Positions 50,013 to 62,756 are shown, numbered from the stretch's first letter. The stretch is 64,000 nt of DNA from Incurvaria masculella (GCA_946894095.1 OX335644.1:24781595-24845594); one strand, 5' to 3'. Notes: generated by a model from the letters alone, not told the origin. Made by a program: numbers and translations.

Positions 50013-50383
50013 GTTTGTCCGGTGCCGTTAATAAATGCGACAATTTTCTTTATTCCTTCAAGACTGGGGTTTTTATACAAAACTGCATTATATTTTCCGC
50101 AAACCTTTTACGATAGTGAACTCGGAAGGGCATTACTCTGTCCAATCATTTTTTAAAATATTTCCAAGGACTTGCATTAAGTGCGCTTGCTGAGTGCGTA
50201 CGAGGCGGATGTGTCGACAGCGTATTATAACACGCCTAACATGTAAAACTACCGAATTATGCACTATCGAAGAAAAAGTACCAAAATATGCAATAATGCT
50301 ATAAAAGTATACTTTAAATATGCATAAATTTGCATATACGAATATGCAAATGCATATAATCCGATGTCTACTTATAATACACC

Positions 50384-50450
50384 TACCGTCATGATATTAG
50401 CCCAGCACACTGCATTCCCGAAGGAATGAGGTGCCTTTATGAATATACTG
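50384..50450 (-). mobile_element. SINE 3' fragment, inverted
   Basis: ccgtcatgatattagcccag, attcccgaaggaatgaggtg. Confidence 0.65.
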
Positions 50451-50863
50451 CAAGGCTGGACCCGAACCAGCAAAACGTACCATTCGCGGTATCGCGGGTC
50501 TACCAATTTCGTCACCTGCTGCATACAGCCCTTGGAGGAACCATAAAAAGTCACCTGTATAGCCTTCCAGTGTTCAGTTACCTATCCTTGCATTCAACCG
50601 TATTCAGCCGGCTTGGGAGTGTTGATGCTCGCCAACAATGTTCACCGGTCACGCCGCTCCTCGCTCCAAAAGCTATTTGACAATTGAAGTGGCCTTCACA
50701 TACGATTAGCACATTTGTCATTAGTACGGTAACTCCACGAAACAGTAAAAAATTGGTACGTTCTCTCCGAGTAGCATGGTATGATCCAGACTCAATATTA
50801 TGCATGTGTAATGAACCAGTCTCAATGAAATAAAACAAACTCCATATCATTATTATTCCTATA

Positions 50864-50953
50864 CAGCCCTCCTTATTAAAACACTCATTAAAACGACGGT
50901 AACTACATATGAGGCCCATATGTAGTTGCTACCTTTTTTAATAAGGAGGGCAG
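50864..50953. mobile_element. Short mariner-like MITE (TA target)
   Basis: CAGCCCTCCTTATTAAA and TTTTAATAAGGAGGGCAG ends, flanked by TA. 90 bp; the inner ctacatatgaggcccatatgtag is itself a hairpin. Confidence 0.85.
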
Positions 50954-51000
50954 TATATTAAGGCTAAAGAAAAACTTTGTATAATCTTGAACATTGTGTT

Positions 51001-51121
51001 AGTAGGAGGCATTGATTAAGGGAGGAGGGACTAAATGAGAATAAGTATAGAGCGGGTGGCGGAATCGGTAGATGCGAACGCACTGCCCGCGAAATGTTTG
51101 CTTTCTAGTTCAAGTCCAGCC
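51001..51121 (+). mobile_element. tRNA-Leu-like SINE
   Basis: 51055-51121 gggtggcggaatcggtagat ... ctagttcaagtccagcc resembles a Leu-type tRNA head with A and B boxes. It shares its leader taggaggcattgattaaggg with 33121. Confidence 0.6.
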
Positions 51122-51184
51122 AGAACTTTGTAGTAATATAAGATGTGGGTAAAATAACATCCTTTTTTATGTGAATGGTTTATA

Positions 51185-51420
51185 CCACATATTATTTTTT
51201 ATTTTAAAACAGCTTACAATTCATTTGATTAAACTTTTTTGGTAGTCAAACTTTACTAAATTATGTCCAAATAGATAGATCTGCAGATTCGATCATCCCG
51301 GTAAAGAGGTCTGCAAAGAAACTTTACTGGTTTTCCGTACACAACAATTCTTGGTAGAACGTTTTAAGTCAAAGAACAAAAGAATCAGCAACCCTCAGTG
51401 AAAATGGATTAGGAATAGAA
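51185..51420. repeat. LINE 3'-end-like repeat
   Basis: Colinear with 8511-8800. Confidence 0.55.
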
Positions 51421-51425
51421 ATGAC

Positions 51426-51794
51426 TTAAGGCTGTTCCGACCCATATAAAGTTGTTTGCACACAAAACGCAAAAAGTATTGCACTTTAAGCCTCGAATTA
51501 ATAATAAAATTGTAATATAGTCATATTACTTGCAGCGAAAACAATTTCACAATTCCAGGATTATTGGTATTGTTACAATTTATTTAAATACGATTTTTAT
51601 TTAACAGCGTCATCTAATGGTGTAAAACTTCTAATCGGCAATTACAACGAAACCATTAAACCTGAAATTTTGAATATGTTTTCGCTGCAACTACTATGGC
51701 TATATTAAATATTTTTGACGAATTCGTGCCTTAAAGTGCAATACTTTTTGCGTTCTGTGTAAAAAAAACATTGTATGGGTCGGAACATCCTTAA
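51426..51794. mobile_element. Palindromic MITE (TTAAGGCTGTTCCGACCCATA)
   Basis: Ends ttaaggctgttccgacccat and atgggtcggaacatccttaa; inner aacgcaaaaagtattgcact and agtgcaatactttttgcgtt pair. Second copy at 57870-58213. Confidence 0.88.
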
Positions 51795-51813
51795 CTTACA
51801 AAGATGCTTGTAC

Positions 51814-51948
51814 AAGAATATGTAAGTATTACAAGTATTCTCTGGTGTACGAGCCATCATCAACTTAATAACCAATGTCTACAATAATATGTAAGTATTA
51901 CAAGTATTCTCTGGTGTAAGAGCCATCATCAACTTAATAACCAATGTC
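51814..51948 (+). repeat. Two-unit 69-bp tandem duplication
   Basis: Unit 1 from 51814 and unit 2 from 51883 differ at only a few positions (ggtgtacgag versus ggtgtaagag). Confidence 0.9.
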
Positions 51949-52474
51949 GGGTGTAAAAAGATAAAATGGATGGCTTATATATACTCATAGCCTCTCGCAT
52001 GAACTGCAAGTCCTCTATCCCTCTAAACCACGAGCTGTACAAACCAGCGATCTTTCGAATCGCCTTAATAAGAATGTGAGTAATTAATTACTTCATCTAT
52101 TAGGCAGTTCCTTATCTCCAACGACTAGTAGCAAACATTTGAAGGAAGCCAAGATAAAGTGGTAGAGTTTAAAAAGATACCAAAAAAAATCAAAGCGGAT
52201 AACACTTTTTGTCGGCAGATAAATAAGATTAATACAAGGACATTATTTCGTATCAAATATACCTAACTTCTTAATTTTCAATAGTTTGTAGTGACATTTT
52301 AGAAGTGTACGAACCGGGCAGACAACGGAATTGAAAATTCCAGATTGTGTTCGGTAAACTACCTAGTAGGACGTCCAGCCTAGCCTCTCATTGCATGGAA
52401 CAGCTTGCATGCGTGACGAAATGCACTTGTCACTCTCAGAAAGAGGATCAGTGTTAAAAGGTCTGGTACGCAGC

Positions 52475-52740
52475 ACCCGTTATCGTAGAGCCTGTATGAA
52501 AATATGTATGTCCGTAGATGAAGCGAAGGATGTGTGCTGTGATCGTACCGTATGGCGCTCTATCATCTCTGCCTATCCTTCCGGGAAAGCGGCGTGTATG
52601 TATGTATGACTTTTTTTGTGCACCTTCTCTATGTTCCGTGTTGAACGAAGGTAGCAAGGGGACGGGGGACGGTGTTATGCAGCTCCGACGGGAATTCTCC
52701 ATGGTAAAGACTATAGAAGAACCTCCATCACTGAAGGGAT
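52475..52740 (+). mobile_element. LINE 3' fragment related to 40436
   Basis: The short frame RACMKICMSVDEAKDVCCDR then SIISAYPSGK matches the C-terminal end of the LINE frame at 40436-40816; the following 120 bp match 36880-37010 inverted. Confidence 0.6.
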
Positions 52741-52924
52741 GTAGGGTCACCAATAATATAATATGTATTTACTAGTATTTTCTGGTGGAAAGACCATCGT
52801 AAGGCATGCCTTTGAGATTGTTGTGGTAAATACTCGTTTTAGTGTTCTAAAAAATGGCTTACTCACAGTGTGTCGATTTATGATGCGAGGTTTTGTCCAT
52901 AATGTTGCATCATGCATCGACACA

Positions 52925-53290
52925 CACCGAGTAAGTTGTTCTTCAAAAACCCCAAAATGATTACAAAGGTAACTTTTGTTACAGAATTTAAACAACATTT
53001 TTCATACATCAAGTCTCACTCAAACACTGCTACCAATAATACGTTCTTGAAAAACCAAACATGAATTCATACCTATTGTTAAAAATTTTAAAATCATCAA
53101 GTCACACAAACACCTACCAATAAGTCATTCAAAAAACCCAAAATGAATGGATACCTATTGTTACAGAATGTAAACAAAATTTTAAACACATCACTTTCAC
53201 ACACAAACACTCGCACCATGAGTAAGTCTTTCTTGAAAACCCTAAACTGAATAAATATCTTTGTTACAAAATGTAAACTAGTGACTCTTT
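52925..53290. repeat. Diverged tandem repeat of about 85-115 bp units
   Basis: Successive blocks share the order gtaagt/cttgaaaa-cc, aaatgaat-tacctattgttac, aatttaaac, atcactcacacaaacactcc. Three to four units; another echo is at 53525-53570. Confidence 0.55.
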
Positions 53291-54594
53291 GAGCTGTAGA
53301 CCTCATGAGTCTTTCTTTGCATGTTCACCTTAAAACAAAATCCTCTTATTTTTCTCACTGTATTAAGTACCATGTTTTTTAACATTACTTGATCTTTAAT
53401 TATGGAACCTGCTCACAAAATTTCACAAGAATCGGTTGTAAAATGCGAGACAGCTGGACAGACGTGCGAAAGTATTTTTGACCAAGCTGGAATGGAGACG
53501 CTTAGTCCGCGTTTCGCTCGGTCGAAAAAATTTAAAAACATCACATTCACGCAAAAACACTCAGAATAAAATATTTCTAAACCACTGCCCCCGATTTAAT
53601 TTGTCAATTTAACGGGACAAAGAATGAAACAGTCAAAATGTATGCCGTGAGATATACATCTAACTACAAATAAAAAACTTCCGATTGCTATTGCAACAGC
53701 ATTTTTACCCATAAAGTTGTCAAATTGAAGAAATTTAAAATTCTGACTTCAATTACGACACCGGACAACGACCTAGTAAATTCTATGTACATATAAAATA
53801 CATCGTCTATTGAAAAAGACAAATATCTCGTTATACATGCTACTCTATTACGGGTTCCACGAATTTGACCTTATTTATTGTCACGTATAAATGGGTATTC
53901 CTGAATTCAAGATGGAGTTATTTTGGTTTGATATCTCACAGTACAAAGCTTATCACTGTACGTACAACAGCCTAGTTGGGTTTATCTGAGATCTAAAATC
54001 ACTGTGGGATCACTATGATATCCCCCACATGATAATCTTGTATTACATATTATATAAAGTCATTTTTGGGGTGGTGTAGCTGAAGCCAATCGTTAATTGG
54101 TCTTCATGATTTTTTGACACGCCACATGAACCTTGCGTTGACATTTCTCCTGAGACATTTGTTCAGTAATGTAGAATAGGAACTCAGATGTATAGCGAAG
54201 GTGACCTTACCATGTGCTGGACTTTTTTTTATAAAAAGTGGCACCCACTTTTTCACTGTTTCCACACATGAAAGAATAGAAGTGGGCTCTCTTTGACCTT
54301 TGCAATAAACTGCCAGAAGATGTTGTACAATCCCCATCAATAAACTCATTAAAAAACAACCTGGATTTTTTAAAAAATAGTGGAAAAATGAAACATTTTT
54401 TTTTATCAAAACCATAAATGAAACAAAACTGGAGAATATTGAAGCTCATCAACTAGTTAAAAAAAACACCATTTGCTAAAATCCAAACGAACATAACCAA
54501 TATAAATACACACCAGCTTCGCCTGCTCGTTCATTAACAAATAATAATAATTAATGTTATTTGTTCCCGTGCTTGTCATAAAGGCGAATGTCAT
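53291..54594. other. AT-rich interval
   Basis: No recognised element or exon. Minus frames at 54104-54452 resemble degraded LINE C-termini at best. Confidence 0.35.
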
Positions 54595-54690
54595 GAAATT
54601 CTGGCATAGCACCGACTTTCCATGTCGTGTGTTGGGCTAATATGACATTGTGTTATTAACCATCCTTGACCATTTACATTGAAAAAAAAT
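54595..54690 (+). mobile_element. SINE 3' fragment, degraded
   Basis: ttctggcatagcaccgactt, tgtgttgggctaatatgaca, A-run end. Confidence 0.55.
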
Positions 54691-55528
54691 CTAAATTGTC
54701 AGCCAATCAACGCACATCAAAAGTTTTTCCAGTTCAAGTTTAATCAGCTTCTTATGAAAATATTAATTTCATTTGATAAATGCAAATTTTTTTTCGATAT
54801 TAACATCAATAAGTATTGTTTGGAGATTATCCAACGACATCTACTATGAAAGCTTTGCAATCAGATTTTGAAAATGATGGGAGTACGTATGTGATCTGGA
54901 CTTCGTCAGAAGCAGTATGTCGACTGAACTACTCCAGAGCTATCCCGACTATTACGTCAGCCAATAAATTTCTCAGTTATACTCGAATCGACACAATTCT
55001 AGTTTTGCATAGTGATCCTATGCTAAGGAATTTTGACTGCAATGATTGAAATACCAACCTACCTAAATGTCATTGGTTAACCTCATAATAATGGGAACGG
55101 TAATATTGTATCCATTGTGTACATATAATTATTGTGTCTGGATTTCGTGAGTGCTGCTATGAAGTGGATTAATCTTATCAGAAATCCTTCTTTTCGCAAA
55201 CGGACCGTTATCACTCCACTCCTCTCTGCGGCGATTGACGAGTTCTGAAAAAAAAAACATCTTGTCTGTAACTGGTAGACACAGCAGGGTTTGTAAAAAA
55301 GGTTATCATTTGTGAGATCATTATGAGACAAAGTTCAAAAAGTTGTTAATTGTAAATGGCAACTTTTTGCACATATCTTTAGAATAATCTAAGCAATGAG
55401 ATTATATACATAACCGATGAATGTGTTCGCCACTACAGTTACAGCTCGTAACTTCCTATGTTTGAGGAGTTATAGCAGAAATAACTACGATAGACTGTGG
55501 CGCCGTCTACTTTGACGCACACACCCCC

Positions 55529-55850
55529 TTAAGAACGGCCCGTAAGCTATGTTCCCCTTACAAACGCAGTTTACTAATAATTTGAAAATCACTATTCCAA
55601 TTTGCTTGATGTTTGGTATCGACAAAAAATATCTGTGTCTGCACATTTTTAATTTGCTGAAACATCTAAAGCAAGTCAAATAACAGTCAAAAGAAAATCT
55701 TCATTCAAATTTTATTTTCTCTATTGTGTGACACAGGATCATTTTTTCGAAAAAAAAAAAACAAACACATGCAGACATAGATATTTGTTGCTTGATATTA
55801 AATTCCAAATATCAAGCAAATTGGAATGGTTTTCAAATGATTAGTAAAAC
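55529..55850. mobile_element. 2657-type MITE copy
   Basis: ttaagaacggcccgtaagct at the left; tttcaaatgattagtaaaac at the right, where the last 20 bp are replaced by the next repeat. Confidence 0.85.
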
Positions 55851-56077
55851 ATGCCCATATTTTCTGTCAGAGATCCAAAATTGCCCAAAATTGCTTTATT
55901 TGATCGAACTAGATGTCTGATGACCGTTGGCATTGTAAAATTGTGTTTGGTTTCGAAGTTATAAGGTCTGAAAGAAAGCAATTTTGAGAAAACATTGGGA
56001 TCTTTGACAAGAAATATGGGCGTGATCTTCTTTCCCCGTTTGTACGGGGAGTTGAGCGGGATGGCCCACCTTAAGCT
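55851..56077. repeat. Foldback arrangement of the 39118-type repeat
   Basis: 55851-55975 is the inverted half and 55976-56077 the direct half of the same repeat (both contain the tgacaagaaatatgggc / gcccatattttctgtca region). Confidence 0.75.
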
Positions 56078-57439
56078 GCACCGACCGACGCCGGGGAAAG
56101 ACCTCTGTCCGTCGTTGCGTCGTAAATCGTGCACCGGCAGACGCGGCCACAATGCGAACATCAAACCCGGGGAATTGGCATCGCTTCAACCGGGCCATGT
56201 TGATAAACAATGTCTGATGGCGCGGATCTCAGCAATGCACACCGGCTCGCGGGGGTCGGTTTGGCTCTTTTGTTCGCGATCGCCACTTGTGCCTGGCGTA
56301 GAGTTCGGATGGTCCGACATTTCGAGATCAGTTAAAAACTCTGAAACGACCGTGAAGCATGGACACATTAATTAAAGAGAGCCGTAAAAAATACTATCGT
56401 ATGACCAAGGCCCATAGATACATGCATACTCACCTGAAGTCTCCAGTCCCTCCTCCCTTAACAAATTCCTCCTACACATACATTTGCAGTCAACGCCCGC
56501 AATGCAGGTAAAGCGGTCAACTGGAGGTCATTCAGTAATTCTCATTTTAGCAATAACGCCCCTCTGTGGGCGCTAGAGGCCTAGAGGGGCGGTAAAGGGC
56601 TCAGAGGTATTTGGGGGGCGTTCAAGATATTTAGGGGGGCGATGGCTAATTTGTGTTTTTCTAATATTGTATAGTGCATAGATTCCGGCTTTAAACTAAA
56701 ATGAAAACCTACCTACTACTAAATGTTGATTATTTTGCTAAATATTGCTCTTGTTTTTTAAGCCGTACAAACAAAACATTATTTACATGTTTTACTCCAT
56801 ATGTGCCAAGGAATACGTGGTTAACGTTTGTACCATACCTCCCCTTGCAACTGGTATGATACCTGTGTACTACGTACAAGAGTGATGACGCTCTACAAAG
56901 CCGAACTTTTCCGAAATTATTTCCTTCCAACGTCCGATGTGCATTATTTTCTGTCTGGGACTGTACCGACTGTTATATCTCATGGACCAATAATACTTTA
57001 TTCCCTTCTCAACTATTGCTCCTACTGTCAGCCTGTTTAATTTGATGGCTTCGTCCAAGGCGAGGGCTGTAACAGTTTTATCTGTTCCATTATAGCTTTT
57101 AGCACTCCCGGCCATTCCACTGAGGCCTCCGTCCCATGAAGTAGATAGCGTGCACTACATCACAACAAACAGTATTAGTACTATCAATTGACGGTACTCT
57201 GGTATGTGTGATTCAATATAATATGAAGTTCCATAAAACGAATTCATTCCAAATTCAAACTGAAATTCTTTATCGGTTCATAAGATAATTTCTACATCTG
57301 TTAATGTTATGGTTACAGTTATAATAGATCTATCTTCTTTCTTCTACTGACGCCCAATAAGGATGGATAAATAATAAATAAACTAAAACCATTTCCAGAG
57401 ATGGGGCACTCCACCCTTATTCTATTTACATATTTATTT
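56078..57439. other. Interval without recognised genes
   Basis: 56540-56650 is rich in gggcg(g/t) units (cccctctgtgggcgctagag). 56435-56480 is an inverted fragment of the 33121/51001 leader. ORFs show no known motifs. Confidence 0.4.
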
Positions 57440-57690
57440 AGATTTTTTTTATGTAACTGCACATGGATAGCTAATACCAACCGTCATGATTTTAGCCTAA
57501 GCGGGAACTAGGTGCCAGTAGCCTTTCTAATATTGCTCAGCTACATTGAAATAGGTGGAAACACGGACGTTTTTCGTTGCAGCTTCGACCACCGCTTATT
57601 CAATGCCGGCGGAATTAACCCTACCACCTAGTAAGTAAGGAAGGGGACCTACAGTTTTACGTGGAGTTCTAACCACAGCCCGCCGCAAAG
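57440..57690 (-). mobile_element. tRNA-derived SINE, minus copy, 5' truncated
   Basis: T-run, tgcacatggatagctaatac, tagtaagtaaggaaggggac. Confidence 0.75.
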
Positions 57691-57784
57691 GTTGAAATCG
57701 GTCACCCACCTAGAAACCAACCGCGCTCAGAGTTGCTTCACCGAGCTTATCGAACCGCAAGGCGTCGCACTGCTGGGCTACCGA

Positions 57785-58265
57785 GGCTGGCTAAGGTTTA
57801 AATCCTGCAGCCTTTGCGAACGAGCCATTGGTGAATGAAAGGATGGTTGAACCATGTTTTCCATCTAGTTCAACCCATATAAAGTTGTTTGCACACATAA
57901 CGCAAAAAGTATTGCACTTTTAAGCCACAAATTAATAATAAAAGTTTAATATAGTCATATTACTTGCAGCGAAAACAATTTCACAATTTCAGGATTATTG
58001 GTTTTGTTACAATTAATTTAAATACGATTTTTATTTAACAGCACCATCTAACCTTCTAATCGGCAATTACAACAAAACCATTAAACCTGAAATTGTGAAT
58101 ATGTTTTTGCTGCAACTACTATGGCTATATTTAATATTTTTTACGAATTCGTGCCTTAAAGTGCGTTTGCGTTCTGTGTAAAAAAAACATTGTATGGGTC
58201 GGAACATCCTTAAGGCTGGCATGGCACCTAATTCCTGTGGAAATATCATTGTGGTGGGTGTGGCT
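57785..58265 (+). mobile_element. SINE (plus) split by a palindromic MITE
   Basis: 57785-57869 carries the SINE middle (gaatgaaaggatggttgaac, gttttccatctagttca) and 58212-58265 the SINE 3' part (ggctggcatggcacctaatt). The MITE 57870-58213 lies between, at the position where the SINE would continue. Confidence 0.75.
57870..58213. mobile_element. Palindromic MITE (TTCCGACCCATA type), copy 2
   Basis: Colinear with 51426-51794. The right end gggtcggaacatccttaa is intact; the left end is cut to cccatataaagttgtttgca. Confidence 0.85.
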
Positions 58266-58708
58266 CGGGACGAGCAACGTAAAATGTTCGTTACACTGAA
58301 TGGCGTCCTGTGCATTCGTTTTTACGGGTCGTTGGAACTCGAGAACCTGGGCGGATTCGTAAGCGAACCGACTGGCCCGCGCGACCGTCAGCGTATTATC
58401 ACTAAAAAGTGGCTACGCTGCCGCTATACGTTTAAGTTTCTGTCGCCTCTCCCGTCATTCCTTACTCGTTGCCTCCAACTCATTAGCCCTCGTTCCGTTA
58501 TCTCGTTTTGGGGGACAGCTCAAATATCTCGTCTGGATATAACGACTCCATTCCATTCGTTATCTCGTGGCCTTGACTAACATCACTCAGGAAATGGCCT
58601 ATTTATAGGGTATTTAAATCAAAGACAAGAACAGCTTAAGACAATGCGCCCACATAATTTATTTTCTGCTTAAATTTTATTCGTAACTAGCGAACCGGCC
58701 CAGAGCCC

Positions 58709-59295
58709 GTAGTCCGATGTCACCTATCACTGAAAAAAAAACAGATCGACTAGCGTTTGAAATGTATGAAGAATTGGAGAAGCAATTTGCGAGTCCGAAT
58801 TTGATTTGTTTGAATTTGATTGTAAATACATTGACTTGCCGTTTACGCCGACTCTGCATTTTCATACAAATCATTAGTCCGAGTTTGATTTTTACAGATT
58901 GAAAAAACCGGCCAAGTGCGAGTCGGACTCGAACACGAAGGGTTCCATACCATCGAACAAAAAAATCACGTTTTTTGTATGGGGGCCCCCTTTAATTTAA
59001 ATTATTTTATAATCTTACCTATTTGTTGTTATAGCGGCAAAATAAATACACAATCTGTGAAAATTTCAGCTGTCTATCTGTTACGGTTACTGAGATACAG
59101 CCCTGTGACAGACGGACAGACGGACGGACGGACGGACGGACAGCGGAGGCTTAGTAATAGGGTTCCGTTTTCACCCTTTGGGTACGGAACCCTAAAAAGT
59201 AAAACCACATAATTAGTATAAAAACTTGTATGGATTTGCCGTTTTTACCTAACCTCGAAGCTCCATAAAAGCCAGTTTAGGTGAGAACTTCGACT
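58709..59295. mobile_element. CACCTAAATTGGCG MITE, copy 5, interrupted by a CGGCCAAG-type element
   Basis: 58709-58905 and 59200-59295 are the two halves (tgcattttcatacaaatcat, then gtaaaaccacataattagta and agtttaggtgagaacttcga); 58906-59199 is the insertion. Confidence 0.85.
58906..59199 (+). mobile_element. CGGCCAAG-type element inside the MITE
   Basis: aaccggccaagtgcgagtcg to tacggaaccctaaaaa; acggacgg block present. Confidence 0.9.
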
Positions 59296-59879
59296 TCCCA
59301 TACATATTCACAGGGAAAGCGCTAATTATTTATATTCAGATGACTTTTGGTGGAAATTGACATAACGCAATCCGTTCTATCATCCCATAATAGTGCCCGT
59401 TGCCAAAGTATGGGATGACAGTTGGATTTCAGTGTTCTTTGATCAGACTCAAAAATTCGTACCATGCTCGCCCTGCGGTTTGAATGTGATTCAAATATCT
59501 GTTATTCCGATCGCCACAAAATTTCAAAGTACATGCTGAGCTTATATGAAGAAGGCGTGAAAATTTCATCAAAATTGGTTACATCGTTTTGGAGGCTTTA
59601 GGCAACATTCATAACACATTCATGATATACACATTTTATCTCTATAGCAGATAGAGATAGATATATCAATGACTAGATTAGTTAATTGACTGTGGCAGTG
59701 AATGAATACAAATAGTGTGTGCCATGCCATTTACCAATGTGCTAGAACACGATATTACCTATGGTATTACGTAGATTAGGTAAATGTGAACTGCTCAAAT
59801 GTGCTCAGAGGCACGGGGCCAAGAGCAATCCTCACCCCGTTCCTTTTCTTACACCTTGTTTGGTGAGCTTTCATTTATC

Positions 59880-60676
59880 ACCACGTCTGTGATGTTTGTG
59901 TATCCGCTACGTATTTGGGCTTCGTAAATTTTATCACATCTCTGAATTTCGAACTCGTCTCCAATGGCTCGATATTCGTCACCGAAGGAATACTCATGTC
60001 CTTTCACTTCTCTACAGCATCCTTAATGATCCCAATGCTCCCTCGTTTTCATATCTTTGCTCACATGGTCTCCCACTTAGATCGACCGGCTCTTCGGTAC
60101 TGGCCATTCCCTCGCACACATCCTCCACGTATTCAGACTCCTTTACAGTGCACGCTGCGAGGCAGTGGAATCAGCTACCTCCCCATTTACGAAATTCCCC
60201 CTCTATTAATGTTTTTAAAAAAGATCTTAAAGCTTATTTTCTGTCTTTATGATTTCTTTAATTTTCTCCCTCATACTTGTTTAAGTTTGTCAGAATTTAT
60301 TTTATTTTTTATTTTCTTTTGCCAATATTTTTTTTCCTTTTAAATATAATTAATTATTAAATAGTATTAAGTATCATCTTTTATTTGTTTTTATAATATA
60401 TATATGTAGTATTTAGTATTTATTTGTTGATATCTATGTAGTTGTATTTATGTACAGTAACATAAGTTATCTAGTTAGGTTTAAGTATAGTGTGTATTTG
60501 TTGTATATTGTGTAGGAATTATGTTTCCTCTAAAGCGATTTCTCCATAGTTACTACTCGCAGTACTGCTCACGATACCCAAAGGTAGACTGGTAGAAAAT
60601 GCCTCCGGCATTAAGGTGTACCTTTAGCCAGAGTATTTTTTTGAGTGCAATAAACTTATATAAATAAATAAATCAA
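59880..60676 (+). mobile_element. Jockey/CR1-like LINE 3' end with tail
   Basis: The frame 59896-60252 encodes the RT C-terminus (FGLRKFYHISEFRTRLQWLD, HTSSTYSDSFTVHAARQWNQ, LPPHLRNSPSINVFKKDLKA). The following 400 bp of 3' UTR end with tgcaataaacttatataaat plus AAAT units. 5' truncated. The RT end is of a different family from 5159. Confidence 0.85.
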
Positions 60677-60839
60677 TGTTAGCCATTAATATGTTTCGTC
60701 AATCTATCGTTACTTATTCGCTCCGTATGGCTAAAACGATTCTCGGCGCTGTATTCTTTTATTTGACACTGCAACTATTGTGGAACTTCTTCAGTAAACT
60801 CACTCCTGCTTAATAATCTGATTTGATAAGAAAAACATA

Positions 60840-61220
60840 TAGTAAGTTAACTCACCCGCGGGCGCTGCCACCATTGCATGTAACGTGCCTACGCCTCCCC
60901 CATACAAACGACTTTCGGTTGCTACTCCCGTCCTTCCATGCTCGCTGCTTCTCAATAATGAAATATGCATGGAGAGCCAGTTCCAGTAATTTCCGATGAC
61001 CAATGGCGGACGGCAACAGTGACGTCACGCTCTCTTCCCCCTCCACCCTCCCGCGCGATATTGCTCTTCCGAAACGATCGCGTGCCAAGGCTCGGGTGGC
61101 GCCCCCCCCCCCCCCCCCAACCTATTCCCGCGAAATGGAACCGCGAGCTAATGAATGCACGTAATGGCGGCAGTGTGCGGCCTTGAGGGCTGCTCGAAAA
61201 TGGGAAGCGAGCCATTCGGT
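60840..61220. other. Unexplained GC/CpG-rich block with a strong minus-strand donor-like site
   Basis: The minus strand reads GCCCGCGG|GTGAGTTAA at 60853, a consensus donor, at the end of a CG-rich 350 bp including a 17-18-base poly-C run at about 61105. It could be a 5' UTR exon or promoter island of an unrecognised gene, or part of an unknown element. No family motif in any frame. Confidence 0.35.
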
Positions 61221-61814
61221 CATCGCCGGTTTTTATTTAGTTTCCGCCTGTCTCGCGCCGCTCGGGATGCCAGCGGTGTTGAATTTATTGCGTTCGAAAT
61301 ATGAAAAGCGCGCGCGAATCGCCGATTTGAGGTTAACGTATGGTTTGTATAAATACGAAGCTCGAATCTTCGAATACAATTGAGTGGGATGTAGGTATTC
61401 AAACTCTATTTTTAATATAGTTTGAATACTCGCGGGCCCACGAGTACCTATCAAAATAAAAAAAAAAACCAATACAAATTGAAATTAAAAAATTTCATGC
61501 GACTAGGGTTACCAACTTGCGCTACTGAACAAAATTTATTTTGGTGTCAATACTTAACATATAAATAGGGTTGCCATCTCTAAAAATTGCAACAAGGACG
61601 AGACGTGAAAATACGCATGAAAACCCCTGATTTTAGAGCCCAGAACCCGGACATGTCAACAGGTTTTTTAAACAGTCAGTCAATCTGTAAACCCGGACTA
61701 CAAATGAAGCCCCGCCCGGACATTCCCCGGATGCCCTCTAAACTAGGACAAATCCGGGTAAACCCGGACGGATGGCAACCCTACATATAAATGTAGGAGG
61801 CAGTTAGAAAGTAT
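61221..61814. other. Interval with a short foldback and repeats
   Basis: 61365-61435 has inverted attcaaactctatttttaat/tagtttgaatact arms. 61600-61785 holds cccgg(a/c)c-rich repeats (gaacccggacatg, aacccggacggatggcaacc) as in some interspersed elements. No exon. Confidence 0.4.
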
Positions 61815-62220
61815 TTTTTTATGTAACCGAATGTAAATGAATGGTTAATACCACACCCACCATCATGATATTAGCCCAAAACACCCCAATAATATCGAAG
61901 GAATTAGGTGCTATTCCATCTATTAGCATTAAACTGAACCCTGCATTGAACTGGATGGAAAACACGGTTAATTTTTCATTGCCGCTTCGACCATCTATTC
62001 ATCCAATGCTATTTACCTAGTAGGGGAAGGTCCTGTAGGAACTTTAGGTCCAGTTTAACATGGATTCCAAACCACGATAACAGCTGACACTCGTGAGGAA
62101 TTGCACTTATCTGACTCGGGAAGAGAAAAAGAAAGTGGTGCGTGAAAGCGTCGGGGATCAAACCCATGACCTCGGGCTTGGAAAGCAAGTCCCCGCGCCA
62201 CTGAGCTACGAGCCGCTCAA
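61815..62220 (-). mobile_element. tRNA-derived SINE, full minus copy
   Basis: ttttttatgtaaccgaatgt to cgcgccactgagctacgagc cgctca. Diverged. Confidence 0.8.
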
Positions 62221-62457
62221 GATGTACGCTAAGTGTGGTTATAAACAAAATTATATTGCCTGCCGATTAGATGGAGCTGTGAAATATTATAAGACTTTAA
62301 TAACTACGTAACTGTAAGCAATAAAAATTGAATGAGGCGTTATGTAGTGAAAACATAACTGGGTATTATTTTAAAGTTTACTGTCGACTTTAATGCCTAT
62401 GTATTTCTTCACTGAAGAGTATTTCTTATACAGAGTGTAAACAATAGTTCGATCCTT

Positions 62458-62756
62458 TTTAGGGTTCCGTACCCAAAGGGTGAAAACGGAACCCTATTAC
62501 TAAGCCTCCGCTGTCCGTCCGTCCGTCCGTCCGTCCGTCTGTCACAGGGCTGTATCTCAATAACCGTAACAGATAGACAGCTGAAATTTTCACACAGTGT
62601 GTATTTATTTTGCCGCTATAACAACAAAGAGGGTAAGATTAAAAAATAATTAAAATTAAGGCCCCCATACAAAAAACGTGATTTTTTTGTAATTTTTTTT
62701 TGTACGATGGTACGGAACCCTTCGTGTGCGAGTCCGACTCGCACTTGGCCGGTTTT
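62458..62756 (-). mobile_element. CGGCCAAG-type element, minus copy
   Basis: ttttagggttccgtacccaa to tcgcacttggccggttt. Confidence 0.88.

Noticed and set aside
53097..53306. A minus-strand small protein
   Set aside because: It spans diverged tandem repeats of about 100 bp and has no independent support.
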